Source: Triatoma infestans
Taxonomy: Eukaryota > Arthropoda > Insecta > Hemiptera > Reduviidae
DNA length: 64,000 bases
Direction: 5' to 3'
NCBI GenBank assembly: GCA_011037195.1
Contig: JAAEAF010002642.1
Span: forward strand, 54,197-118,196
Shown: one piece after another, positions 43,865 through 54,812 of the stretch
How the letters are laid out: every line of letters starts with the position of its first letter
Position numbering within the stretch: the first letter of the stretch is position 1
Notes under the pieces: generated by a model
What the model was told of the DNA's origin: nothing
Databases searched by the model: none
The model's input: the letters and a program-made list of their open reading frames with translations, nothing else
Program-made: the position numbers and the translations under genes

Positions 43865-44050
43865 TTTTTCAGGCGGGCTTAACGTCCAACTACCAAATTA
43901 GGTGTCGTGGACGGGGGTGGAAGCACCTACTTCACTATTAACATTTTTTAAACAAATATAAAATTTAGTTATACGCTGGACTCGAACTGGGGTCCTCCCA
44001 CTTACAAGTCCATGCTCATAACCAATACACCAACACCAACACCCGCCCCC
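43865..44050 (-). repeat. tRNA-derived SINE, copy 2
   Basis: On the minus strand GGTGTATTGGTTATGAGCAT, GACTTGTAAG and CCCCAGTTCGAGTCC form a tRNA-Thr-like head with A and B boxes. The body continues TATAACTAAATTTTATAT and ends near TTGGACGTTAAGCCCGCCTG. The copy at 27430-27575 shares this order. Confidence 0.55.
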
Positions 44051-44451
44051 TTATAAGAAGAATGAAAAACCACGGATGGATAAACAGATTAAATTGGATG
44101 ATAAAGAGATGTCTATAAGAAACTCCATCGAGGAACATGAAAAGCAAATGGTCTATATTTGGGAAAAGATAGATAGCATAGCAAAAATTTAGTAATGGAA
44201 GGTATAAAAGTATCTCTATTGGAAAAGCCTGATACAAACAGAAGGAAAATCTCTAGAAGATAGAGATTTTACAAAAATTTGTTCTTGGTGATACAAAACC
44301 TGGAGAGAAATTCCAAGTATACAATTTAGATAGTGTATCAGTTTTTTGTAAAAAGAAAATCAATTTATCATAATGGAAGGATAAGGAATTTTATGTAAGG
44401 TGTATATATGGGTAACAGAGCTAGAAAGATTGTTTGAAGCAAGCTTATCTA
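44051..44451. other. unassigned stretch
   Basis: No motif was recognised. Confidence 0.4.
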
Positions 44452-44890
44452 TGTAATATGATTCGAATCATTAAAGAGCGAAGAAGCAGACATCAAATGA
44501 ATCAAACGTTAGTTACTCCCTACCAGGCCAGACTTGAGGTAATGGGATCTGAGTCATTAAAGATTCATAGGATCCTAGGGCAAACTCTAGGGAGGGAGAG
44601 GTCGATTCATGTAAATACAGCGACGGCAAAACAGTCAGGAAAGTTTTTAATAATACGACAGTACATCCAGTTAGCATCCTATCTACTTACTTTCTATTTA
44701 CTCAGCCAATCTGTCTCTTTATTATTCTCTAGCTACCTAACTTCTATTTTACTATAAAGTCCTTGCAGTTTGTGTGTTCCATTTATTATATATTGTTCAG
44801 CATATCATCTAGTATATTTCTAATCTCATTCCTAAATCCATTCTGTATGTATAATTCTTTCTCCTTCTTACTTCCGTAATAACTGCAACA
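44452..44890 (+). repeat. LTR-like repeat, copy 2 of the family at 605-990
   Basis: It starts TGTAATATGATTCGAATC. Its first ~90 bp are partly repeated (a second CATTAAAGATTCATAGG block near 44545), then it follows copy 1 through AAAGTCCTTGCAGTTTGTGTG and GCATATCATCTAG. The late part resembles the U5-like part of the LTR at 50157. The 107-codon frame 44434-44757 is not conserved in copy 1, so I do not call it a gene. Confidence 0.5.
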
Positions 44891-45017
44891 CTAAAAATTA
44901 TAAAAAAAGTTATATATTGTTTAAACATTTTATTTGTGAAAGATAAATTACAAGCTAATTCTATGTTAGAAATTCTGGGTAATTCTGACATTAAGAATGC
45001 AATGGATTTCAATGACT

Positions 45018-47790
45018 AGAATAGAATAGAATAGAAATGTGTTTATTTAGAAAAAAACATAAAGTTTACATTCATTACAAAATAGCCAAAAAAAACACAT
45101 TCAGACATGGAAAAATCTGTCTGTCGAGATCTGTACTAATAAAACAATAAAAATAACAATTATTAAGATAATAAGCAATAAAAATAAAGATTTTCTTAAA
45201 TATATTGACTTAAAATAAATAAAATATACATATTCTGAATTTTTATTCTAATTTACAATTCTGTTTTGTATTATTATTATTATTATTTTTTTTTTGTATT
45301 CATATTTACTTGTTTGTAATTGTTATTGATTTTTTTATTTTTATTTCCAATTATCAATTGAATTCTTTTACTAATTCTGCGCGATATAAACTCGCTATTC
45401 TTATGTACAAAACTAGTGGCCCCCCCCAATTAGGACCGTTTAGCAAACTTATAATCTCTTCCTTAGAGTTAGGCATTTCTTACCTAACTATTTTGCTCTC
45501 ATTTCTTCCAGTATCGTACATTTGCCTATAAAGTGGTATGTGTCCTCTTTTTCTCGAGGATTGCATAGGGAACAAATATCTGCACTATCTTGGCTCCAAG
45601 GTTTAGAATTTAAATTGAGAAACTCGGTTCTGCACTTAAATATCCACCTCATGGAAAGTAGATCCAGTTCATCAAGTGACTGAATGAAATACTCCAGTTC
45701 ACCAGAGAGTATGGAACGTCTTTCCTTAACATGAAATTATGCCACGTAGTGTCCAAGCCCATTTTGACATAGCTAATTCGTTGTGAAAAATGTCTTCCAA
45801 GTGATAATTTTGGAGTAACAATCAATCCTAGGTATTTATACTTAGACACAACTTCGATCGATTTACCATTTAGACTTCATTTTTCATACCTTGACATCCT
45901 ACCACCATTCCGGAACACCATGACTTTAGATTACCCAAATACGGCAGTAGTCATCTAACTTATTTATCATTCTCTGCAATTTGACTGGTGAGGACGTTAA
46001 CATGACTACTTCATCTGCGCACAGGAGGCATCTAATATTAACTCCCGCAATGTCCATACCGTCACCTATTGTTCACATAAATCATTTAAGTACAGACCGA
46101 ATAATAGCGGGCTGAGCAAGTACCCTTGCCATAAACCAGTTGAGGTGTCATAGAAGACAGTAAGCCACTCTTTATGTCAAATTGTGACTCTCGTATCGGA
46201 ATACAAACATTTTAAAAATCCTAATAAATTTTATAAGATAAGCCCAGATAGGCTAATTTAAAAAATAAAGTTCGTCTAACGATGCAATCAAAAGCTTCTT
46301 TAAAATCTATAAAAAAAGGCGTAAACCTTTTGACGTTTTTTGAAATATAATTTTGATTAAGTTGAATAACGTGAAAATGTGTTCCTGTGGAATAGCCAGG
46401 GCGGAAGCCCGTCTGAAATTCATTAAGAATATTATTAGAACTTACCCAGTTCCACAGACGTGTTTACTATAAAATTTCTGAGAAAAGCTTCGCTACAACG
46501 TTAATAAAAGAAATTACTCGATAATTATTTACTGAATGTACAACTCCTTTTTTTGTTTTAGGGATAGGTAACTGATTCCCTGAAGCTTTGAGGGCAACGG
46601 CCATTATTATAAAAATTATTAAAAATACCTACTATTTGTATAAGAACATTTTCCGGACAATTTTTAAAACACTCATACGAAATAGAGTCAAGGCCAGGAG
46701 CCTTGTTTATGCGCTTTTCCTAAAGTATTTTTCAATTCAGAAAGTGTGATATCTCTATCTAGTTCCTTATCTGACCAATGAGGTTCAGCTATTGCTGGAG
46801 CTGTTACCACGGGGTTCAACAGTAGTTAGAAATCATTCCTAAATTGTTCCCCAGAAATTTGAGATTCATTATTAAAATTTGAAGTTTTAAATCTTTTTAC
46901 TAAGTCCCATAAATCTTTAGATTCTTTAATTTTTTGAAATTATTCTTTTAAAGACTTATAGTATCATCATGCTTCAAAATATAGAACTCTTTATATTTGC
47001 TATTTGCTTCTAAATAAAGTTTCTTTTGTGAAATTATTATCCCGCTTTCTAAATATATTTTAGAATCTAAATGATCTTTCCCGATATTTTTTGCATTCTG
47101 TATCACACCACTGATGCTTATTTGGATTAATTTTTTTTACAATTACCCAACTGTGTACCGAAATACGCACATTCAACTATGCTATTAATTATTAAGTTTA
47201 ATTTTATTTCTGAATTACCCGTTGGTCAACAATTATTTGGTTAATTTTATTTTCTAGTTTAGATTTAAAGTGTAATTCATCTTGATGGATCCAGTGTAAT
47301 CTGGAAAGTAGTGGGGAGTTAACGTTATTTCAATTGGCATATGATGCGTATAAGTATTTGGGAGTACTTCGAAAGTGTTGACTCGATTTAAAAGTGACGA
47401 GAGACACAACAAATATCAATTACAGAGCTACCTCTATTAGAAATGTAAGTGTACTCAGGTATAAGAGTCACCCTGACAACGACCATTTAATATTATTAAC
47501 TCTGAATCGTCACACATCTCTAAAAAAATCTAAGCCTCTTCTATTTAGAACGCTATCTTTTGATTGTCTACTACAATTAATAAACATTTCTTCTCATCAA
47601 TAAAATCAGGTGTAACCTGTCTGTCAGCCAAACGTGTATTTATAGCTTCCAATAACACACATCTTTTTTCCAGCATACTCATTAAGTTATTCAATTTGGC
47701 AAAATCATTTTCCCACGAGAAAAATTTAAGGTATACAGGTATTATATAAAATTTATCGGCAGCAACTTCCACTTCTATTGTATCCCAATC
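45018..47790 (-). pseudogene. fully decayed APE-type non-LTR retrotransposon
   Basis: In minus sense all domains can still be followed across many frames. Endonuclease: KFYIIPVYLKFFSWEND and 'INTRLADRQVT' with the aligned D lost, near 47600-47760. Linker: DRDITLSELK and APGLDSISYECFKNCPENVL near 46650-46760. RT: FIDFKEAFD near 46290, SPLLFGLYLNDL near 46090, a CADE in place of YADD near 46010, and a VSKYKYLGLIVTPKLSLGRH thumb at 45780-45850. Knuckle: ICSLCNPREKEDTYHFIGKC near 45520-45580. The 3' end has AAATAAA and a (TTCTA)n tail at 45018-45040. The catalytic DD is lost and stops are frequent. It resembles the 33-36 kb element in layout but is a different family. Confidence 0.65.
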
Positions 47791-48499
47791 ATCTATTTAA
47801 AAAATTTACAGTGAATATTAAGAGGCAAGGTTTCAGTGACTATTGTTCAATTATAATATGATAAAAAAGTTTTTGCTTCAGGTAACTAGGAAACAGTATA
47901 GCTTGCAGAGAATGTTTACACGGAGGTTATAGTTGAAGAAATTATTACCGGAAAAAAGTATGAATTGATTAAGTAATTGGATTGAGTGACTATTTGAACA
48001 AAATCTAAATTTTTGCGCTACGAATAGGAGACAGGAAGACAGAGTGTAGCAAATAGAGTTTGGAGAGAGGATAGAAGATTTAAAAAAAAAAAAATCTCAA
48101 TAATGAATGCAAACTAATAGGCCTATAAATGGTAGATGAACGAATGGATTTGTTTGGTTTGGAAATCATGCGGATTGAAGAGAATTTCCAAAGTATAGAG
48201 AAGCGTGTTGCACTAAGGGTGTTAGGATTTGCGTAGGGATATTAGGAATATATGGCCTTAGATGAAAGTTATCAATTTTATTTGAAATATTTTTCCGATA
48301 GAATTGATGTTAGGGGATACTGAAAAATTGTGACGTTAGATTTCCAATATTATTGGCGCTGACTTCTGTACTTCAAGTGATTCAAGAGGTGCTAACCAGC
48401 ACAAAGTCAACCACTTTTATATTTATGCATGGCGACTGAGTAAAAAATTACAAATCAAAAGAAAATTAATAATTTTTTATTGTATTAATTAAGGTAGAT
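47791..48499. other. AT-rich stretch, nothing recognised
   Basis: No motif or repeat match was seen. Confidence 0.4.
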
Positions 48500-48745
48500 T
48501 TGTACATTGTTGTTAGGGATTATGGCACTGCGACCTGAAAGATCTATTGTGCCCCCCGAAGCTTTTTCCAATGAACAGCCGGCCTCCAAGCAGCATTCTC
48601 TAGCTACTGACAACACTGCCCATCATGACCAGACAGTGAGTTGAAGAGGCTACTAGGAAGAAAAAAATCTAAGGGCAGCATGCTGGATTCGAACCCGGGA
48701 CCTCCGCGTTGCTAGTCCAGTGCCCTACCACTGAACTAATCCCTT
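48500..48745 (-). repeat. tRNA-derived SINE, second family
   Basis: On the minus strand GGGATTAGTTCAGTGGTAGG (A box), CGCGGAGGTC and CCGGGTTCGAATCCAGC (perfect B box) form a tRNA-like head. The body is TGCTGCCCTTAGATTTTT, AGTAGCCTCTTCAACTCA, then 'GTGTTGTCAGTAGCTAGAGAA'. A diverged copy is at 62735-62885. Confidence 0.6.
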
Positions 48746-50156
48746 CCTTCTCCCTTGGCTTTCGTCAATTAACTAGGTTCGGAGACCCTATTTTGGGTAC
48801 TGTGTTTGTCCTTGTCTGTAAAGTGTAGAGTGTATGTAGTTAAAGTGTATTGTGGACTGTTCTGATGAAGTGTATGGAGTAATGAGCTGTGATAACCCGT
48901 GAGGTCGCTACTCCCCAAGTAAATACATGCAACAGATACCCCTTGCGGGCAATTAATTAAGGTAAGAGAAAAACAATGAGTGTTCCATACCAGACTTTTG
49001 TCAAGGTCTAATACAATCTGTAATTATTATTTAATTTCGATGAAGAGCCATGTGAAGTCACGTTTCAGAGGAATTCTGATGGGCCGTGTGTACGAAAAAA
49101 ATTCGTCAATTATTGACAATTATTTTTCAACCTTTTTTGGCTTCTGCAAAAAAACTTCACGAAGCATTATAAAATTCGTAATGACATATGTTTATTTCTT
49201 TAGATATTATTAATAAAATTAATTATTACAGATTTATAGTTCATATTATGATTTTATAAGATTAACTTTAAGCACAAAATATGTGCATAATGTCAATGGA
49301 AATCGTGCTTCCTGGGATTCTTTTTTTTAAAAATTCCACCTTTAGTTGTTAATTTTGTTGAAGCTGGGAGATAGTATTATTCTTGAAGGATTAGCAAGAG
49401 GTGGTTTGTAAAGGTAGGGATTATGTTGAAAATTTCATTTTCTCAGGAATGGGTTAAAAGGGGGGTATGATACTATGTTACTAAGAGGCAGCTGTGTAAT
49501 GTACTGGTGGCGCGTTGAAGACGAAGGGACGTTTGTAAAAGTGCGCCGCCTCCTCCATCCCTCGCACCCAATACCAACCTTGCCGCCTCTCACAAAGTAA
49601 TAAAAATGTTTCTTCAACAACAAATGGCGGTCCTAGCCTGTCTTGTAAGACATTATTAACAATTATCTTGACTATCAAACCTTATTCTTCTATTATCCTT
49701 TTTCATCCTTCACTCCGGGGTTCTTGCCCTCGTATCTGTATTCCACACATGGTCGCCCACTAATGTTTCCTAGTTGAAGGATATATGCATCAACTTATAT
49801 TAATTAATCATTTCTGTTTCCTTATCTTGTTTAGCTTTAGCCATTATATGCCTTTGTAGTTGTCCGTTCATGGGGCAATGTGATGAGTCCGCTGTTGTAA
49901 GAGATATACGGCGACCATGTCAAATTTTCGAAAATGAGTTTCAACGCAGAAACATGTCTTGAGGTCCTTGTGTATAAAACAAATATTTTAATGAATGGAT
50001 AGATAGAGACAGATAGATAGATAAATCATTGTATTTCATGTAAAATTACAATTACAGTGGGATCTGTTTTGTTTTCTAACTTCTAGCATTTATTTAAAAA
50101 GAAAATGAAATGGCGATATCATTGCAATCTGGCCGCCTGCAGATCTCTGGTAGATG
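48746..50156. other. mostly unassigned; one ~1 kb-repeat fragment
   Basis: About 49885-49985 shares the GTCAAATTTTCG..ATGAGTTT and TTGAGGTCC blocks with the start of the ~1 kb repeat family. A GC-richer segment at 49490-49640 and a TAGA microsatellite near 50000-50025 have no recognised content. Confidence 0.4.
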
Positions 50157-50491
50157 TGTAGTAGCACCCATCCACAGCAAAGAGAATGCAACCACAGCAG
50201 AGTGAAGAGACGCCCTCTCTGGTTAACAGAGACTACTCTCTGACTTAGGCAGGCTAGAGTGGGGGAATCTGTGTATATAAGCCAGTGGGAATCTATCTAA
50301 AGGGATCTATCATATACAACCATACAACTGTACACCAGTCGTCGCATCGTATCATATCTCTACTCTCATCATTCATTCTATCATTTTTATTATAAAGTCC
50401 AGTGCAATTAGTGTAAACTTAGCTAAATTATATTAGTGTCAGCATATCTCGTTCATTTAATCAAACCTAATTTCTCTCCTCAACAACCCCA
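50157..50491 (+). repeat. LTR with TATA box
   Basis: It starts TGTAGTAGCACCC and ends CAACAACCCCA, six bases before the primer-binding site. TGTGTATATAAGCC at 50269-50282 is a good TATA box, so U3 runs to about 50300. The following CATACAACTGTACACCAGT lies near the start of R. The late part (AAAGTCCAGTGCAATTAGTG and GTCAGCATATC) resembles the LTR-like repeats at 605-990 and 44452. Confidence 0.75.
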
Positions 50492-50497
50492 TTATAT

Positions 50498-50544
50498 TGG
50501 TGGCAGCGGTGGAATACGAACCCACGCCTCCGAAGAGACTGGTG
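50498..50544 (+). other. primer-binding site extended to the 3' half of tRNA-Leu
   Basis: Reverse-complemented, the segment is CACCAG (anticodon stem 3' strand with position 38), TCTCTTCGGAGGC (long variable arm), GTGGGTTCG then TATTCCAC (T-arm, two differences from the usual tRNA-Leu), CGCTGCC, A, CCA. The terminal CCA is not encoded in eukaryotic tRNA genes, so the source was the mature primer tRNA. A normal primer-binding site is 8-18 nt; this one is 47 nt. Confidence 0.8.
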
Positions 50545-50720
50545 TACAGTTGTATGGTTGTACATCAATGATCCCTTTAGATAGATTCCCACTGGCTTAT
50601 ACACACAGGTTCTCCCACTCTAGCCAGTCTAAGTCAGAGAGTAGCCTCTGTTAACCAGAGAGGGCCTCTCTTCTCTCTGCTGTGGTTGCATTCTCTTTGC
50701 TATGGATGGGTGCTATTACA
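50538..50720 (-). repeat. inverted copy of LTR nt 1-183
   Basis: It matches 50157-50339 in reverse complement at roughly nine in ten positions by eye. It begins inside ACTGGTG, a 7-nt string shared by the tRNA copy (50538-50544) and by the LTR (complement at 50333-50339), which marks the junction. Confidence 0.8.
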
Positions 50721-51899
50721 CATGTCAGTTGAACATTCATGGAGTGACGTACAACACTAATTTTAAAACAGTCTACTTCTATTTATTATTTTACAATTTT
50801 ATTACTCTATGGACAGATGCATTCAACTAATTTAGAAAACGAATAAATATTTGTGAAAAACAAAATTAAACTCCACGGAACAGATTTAATATTTAAATCT
50901 TTTTAAGAATGAGAAATTAGGTTTCATTTGTATGAAATAATGATCATTATTATTTTTAAAACAATCCTAACAAAGTCCTTATTTAGGTTAACATTAAACA
51001 ATTAATAATTATGGTTAATAAAAATATAGCGCAAAACTTTTTCCAAATATAGTTGTTAATAGAAAAAATAAGTTATTTATCATCAGTGGTCGACCTTTCA
51101 AGATATTAGCAGGCTTTCCAGAGAAAGGAAAACCTGTTTTCTTTGAGCTGGTGGCATATAAGAAAAACGAAATGTAGCTTGTACGTATAAGTTGTGTATA
51201 AAAGTCTATTCTTTTCTGTCATGTACTTTACTTCTATTTGAAGCTTAGCAGAGGAAGAAGAAAGAAAGTGGAAAAAAGAGCAAACGGTTTTACTTGGTGT
51301 ACACCCGCCTCAGGCTACTCACCCGTCTCAGTATGTCTGTAGTAGCAACACCATCTCTGGCCCCCTTCATTATTACTGGAGAAGGCAGGCAAGTTCTTGT
51401 AAATATATTCCTTTTCGATGTAAATTGAAAACAAGGATCCCTTACCCTCTGCAACGAGGTCAGCAGTGTTCAAGACTCTCTCTCGCTCTCTCTCTCTCTC
51501 GCCACAACATTTCCCCCTCAGACCTTGTACCATTCACAAAGAAAATATGCTAACTAGATTCAAAGAAAAGATCCTGTCGTTTTAGTCCAGACTTGGCTCG
51601 TTTAGTGTTTGTTGTTCTCTATTCAAATATAAAAGTGCAGGAGGCTACTATTATCCTACCACAGAACTTTGAGTAAATCTTGTTTTGATTATAATAGCCT
51701 ACGGAGATTTAACTAGCAAACTAAAATAATATTACAAAATAAGAAAGGATTACAATAATATAAATCGCTTGAAGTCAATTATGTTATAAAAATAATTAAT
51801 TTCTTTTTTATGAACGATAAAACAAAAAAAAGTAAAAATGATTTGGCTGTCAGTTCGAATATATGAGTATGAGCTTTATCTAAACTTGGCCATCTTTCG
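50721..51899. other. unassigned stretch with a CT microsatellite
   Basis: (CT)n lies at 51476-51501. The region around 51290-51540 is somewhat GC-richer but has no recognised motif. The frame at 51315-51533 runs through the microsatellite. Confidence 0.4.
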
Positions 51900-51903
51900 A
51901 GTA

Positions 51904-52786
51904 TGTGATGGCAAGAAGAAAGAAGATATAATTTTTAAATAATAAATAAATCTAAAAATAATAACTAGTGGTTCCAGCCAGCCGCTCTCTGCAGGTCAAG
52001 AACAGCGGCAAAACCCTTTCAAACAGGGGTCAATATACAGTCAAAAGAACCGCCGCAACACCTGGCCTGTATTTCCTTCATACAAGGGTCAATGTACACT
52101 CAAGAGGCCACCTGGCTACCATCTGTTAACAAACAGCCTTTGTTAATCACCGACCTTCCCAAGGGTCAATATACTACGAGAGATGTCTTAGTGTGGCACG
52201 TACTTACACATCAGCCTATGTGTGAGTGATGAAAATATAAACGTCGCTCCACTGGAGGAGGGGATCAGTTCACAATCAGTATTCCGTCAGTTACACACGA
52301 GTTAAACATCAGTTATACATCAGTATTCATCAGTTAAGTGCCAGTTCACGATCAGTATTCCGTCAGTTACACACGAGTTAAACATCAGTTATACATCAGT
52401 ATTCATCAGTTAAGTGCCAATTCACAATCAGTTCACAACCAGTACGAGATCAGATCACGATCAGTTATGTATCTGTTACGAGTTATCAGTCAGTTAGACA
52501 GCAGTTCACGTCAGTTAAGTTTCACACATCGCGATCGCGTCCCTATTCAAGGTTTTAAACACTATTTCTTTAATATTTATTAATCATTTCATAATTCTTA
52601 TATTCATTTACAATTGTGCATCTTAGTTTATCTATTTCAAAACACTTTAAATTATTTGTTAAAATATAGTTTATTTTCAGAAATCGGTAGTACGTATTTC
52701 GAATAATAATTCTCTAAAACTCTCCAACTAACAATCACTTACTCCTCACTTCAACTCCCGATACCAAGACATCTGATACCAATACA
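51904..52786 (+). repeat. solo LTR, family 3, copy 2
   Basis: It runs TGTGATGGCAAGAAG...CCAATACA and is flanked by AGTA on both sides (51900-51903 and 52787-52790), a 4-bp duplication as in Gypsy. The copy at 30454-31174 confirms the internal order. AAAATATAAACG at 52229-52240 is a TATA box, placing the TCAGTT array just downstream, around the start of R. No interior remains, so it is a solo LTR. Confidence 0.7.
52264..52530 (+). repeat. TCAGTT array with a 76-bp tandem duplication
   Basis: Eleven TCAGTT and four TCAGTA hexamers occur in ~265 bp. A 76-bp unit starting GTTCAC(A/G)ATCAGTATTCC is present twice (from 52268 and 52344) with one mismatch, so part of the array expanded recently. The family copy at 30454 has only a short corresponding stretch. 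TCAGT(T/C) is the arthropod initiator consensus. The frame at 52338-52583 is an artefact of the array. Confidence 0.75.
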
Positions 52787-52790
52787 AGTA

Positions 52791-53324
52791 TATCATTGCT
52801 ACTCCTAGACTTAGATAATTCTTAAAATTATCCATAGGAATAAACCGCCAAATAATCATAACCCAATAATTCCCCCCATATTTATTCGTTCGTTTTCATA
52901 TTTCCAGAGAATGGGTGGTGCCATATTATAAAATATTTGGAAATGAGACCAAACAATATTGTCACATTTATGAATGATTGCAGCGTTAAATTGACCAGTA
53001 TTCGATTAATAAACTAAATATCTCGTTAAATCAACTCCTTCTCCAAGCATTTGCCAATTAATAAATTGTTTTGACCTTAAATATATAGTAATCTATAAAT
53101 AAAGTATTATTAAATATTGGAATAGTTTGATTTGGCTATATTCCAAACTAATTTTGAGTTGAATAATAAAATGCAGACATATTATTAAATTTATATTTTA
53201 TTTTTAGGTTATCTGTTTACAATATGATTTACCATCTGCTAAACATTGTATTTACAAGATTTGAGATTTGTATTTCATATTTACAAGAATCGTTGATTGC
53301 TAGCACCTTATCTTATTGTTTGGT
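52791..53324. other. AT-rich stretch, nothing recognised
   Basis: No motif or repeat match was seen. Confidence 0.4.
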
Positions 53325-53965
53325 AAAAAGCAAGTATTGCGATCGTGTCGAATTTTCCATATCAAGTTTTGAGGTCCTCTGAGTCTGAAAAGAAAAATTC
53401 AAATATCACACCTACCAATTGAAGGAAGACAAGTTTTTTTTTAGAATTGTCATCAGCTATCTTTCCCAAACAAGATCAACGGAAGAAATAAAATATGAAC
53501 TCACTCAACCTGGGGGTATAAGATGAGAAATTTCACTAAGATTATAATACATCCTAGCAGCAAAGTGGAACTGTTTTTCATTGACCTTGAGATATCCCCA
53601 AACAATGAAGAAGTGTTAAGAAATTATTACATTGCAAAAATCAAGATAGAGGAGCCTCATAAACGTATTGTTCTTGTATAATGCATTATTTGTGAACAAT
53701 ATAATTGTACGAAGGCGTACGGTAATCGTCCGTCTAAATGCATGAAGTGTGCAGAACCATCCATTTCTAGTCATTGCCAAAAGAGTCGTGACCCACTGCC
53801 AGTTTGTCTCTTTGTGGATTAGACCACGTTTCATGTGAAATGTGATGCCAAAATTCCGAGGTCGAAGAAAATAGTTTTGCCGGACGTGCAACAACTTTAC
53901 TGAACCTTTTTTTTTTTTTTTCAGTTTTATACGACTTTCTCCATAAAGACATCAATGAATTTCAT
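53325..53965 (+). repeat. two fragments of the ~1 kb repeat with unrelated sequence between
   Basis: 53335-53400 matches the family start (GCGATCGTGTCGAATTTTCC, GAGGTCCTCTGAGTC). 53840-53965 matches a late monomer (AAATTCCGAGGTCGAAGAAAAT, ACTGAACCTTTTTTT, TTTCTCCATAAAGACATC). The ~440 bp between are not family sequence and were not recognised. Confidence 0.5.
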
Positions 53966-54082
53966 CTAACTCTTTCACTTTTGTTTTTGAATTAGTTTTT
54001 CGAGTCAGTCTATTTAAAGGGGGTTTTGGGAATGGGGGTAAGGTTATACTTTTAACGAAAATGTGGTTTGCATAAAGTTTAG

Positions 54083-54659
54083 TGAAATGTTTTTGGTGTG
54101 TTGAGTTGTTGTGTGTTTGTAGTAGTAGTTGGTGTAGCACGAGCGGTTTAATAAAAGACTTGTGTTTGTAAGTTTTAAGAGAGAGAAGTAATAAGAATAA
54201 TTAAGAAAACACTGGTATATTAAATTAAATTATATTCTTTAAAGATATTTAAATACTATTCAATAACCCAGCAATATGCCTATTAATTTACTGAAATTAT
54301 TTGGAATAAACTCTTATTTAATAACTTAAACTGCCACAGATTCTAAGAGAGTGAAAAACAAGTGTTTTGCTTGAAGGTTCTGTTTCAGAAGTGTTCTTGT
54401 TTGAAAGCAGAATGGCAGACTGTGTAAAGAATGCCCTGCTCTTATAAAAACAGTTGGCCAAGTGGCATTGTATTAATTTAACGGATCCTTGTGCCTTTGT
54501 CAAATTTAATAGCAATGACCTTAAATTATAGTACCTGACTCTTTTCACTGCACTAAGATACATTTAAAATATTAACAAAATTCTATTTTTTAAACTATAA
54601 TAATATTCTAAACTGTTTTTCTAAACTATTATTTTCTTTCATTTCTTTCTCCAGCTGCA
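54083..54659 (+). repeat. LTR-like repeat family 2, copy B
   Basis: It starts TGAAATGTTTTTGG and shares blocks with copy C throughout, including TTTGAAAGCAGAATG..CAGACTG, 'ACAGTTGGCCAAGTGGCATTG' and AGTACCTGACTCT. It ends near CAGCTGCA. The flanks (TTAG/GTAG) are an imperfect duplication. Confidence 0.6.
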
Positions 54660-54812
54660 GTAGATTCTCCCCATTCATGTATCTTGAAGATAACTTAACA
54701 TCTAAATTTAGAATACATTAGTCAATTGTAACTATGTAAATTGCATTAAGAGTAAATAATAGTTAATTGTTGTCTGCAGGTATCCATAGGTCCATATCCA
54801 GTATATTGTTTA

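Larger units (their letters stand above)
50157..50720 (+). mobile_element. aberrant LTR foldback containing a tRNA-Leu primer copy
   Basis: A complete LTR (50157 to about 50491) is followed by 'ttatat', a primer-binding site that continues into a 47-nt copy of the 3' half of tRNA-Leu, and then a 183-bp inverted copy of the first part of the same LTR (50538-50720). Outer ends are TGTAGTAGCACCC and its near complement GGGTGCTATTACA. No coding sequence is present. The frame at 50436-50654 is a chance product. GATG and CATG flank the unit, an imperfect candidate duplication. Confidence 0.8.

Noticed and set aside
44434..44757. 107-codon ORF
   Set aside because: It lies within an LTR-like repeat whose other copy does not keep the frame.
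44448..44821. TCTA target duplication around the LTR-like repeat at 44452
   Set aside because: The related copy at 605-990 continues with the same CATCTAG beyond this point, so the apparent duplication is inside the repeat.
50498..50544. A tRNA-Leu gene or tRNA pseudogene
   Set aside because: The 5' half and anticodon loop are absent, and the complement of the untemplated CCA is present at the exact primer-site position after an LTR. That fits a primer copy, not a gene.
52338..52583. 81-codon ORF over the TCAGTT array
   Set aside because: Frame is an artefact of the array and is not conserved in the sister LTR.
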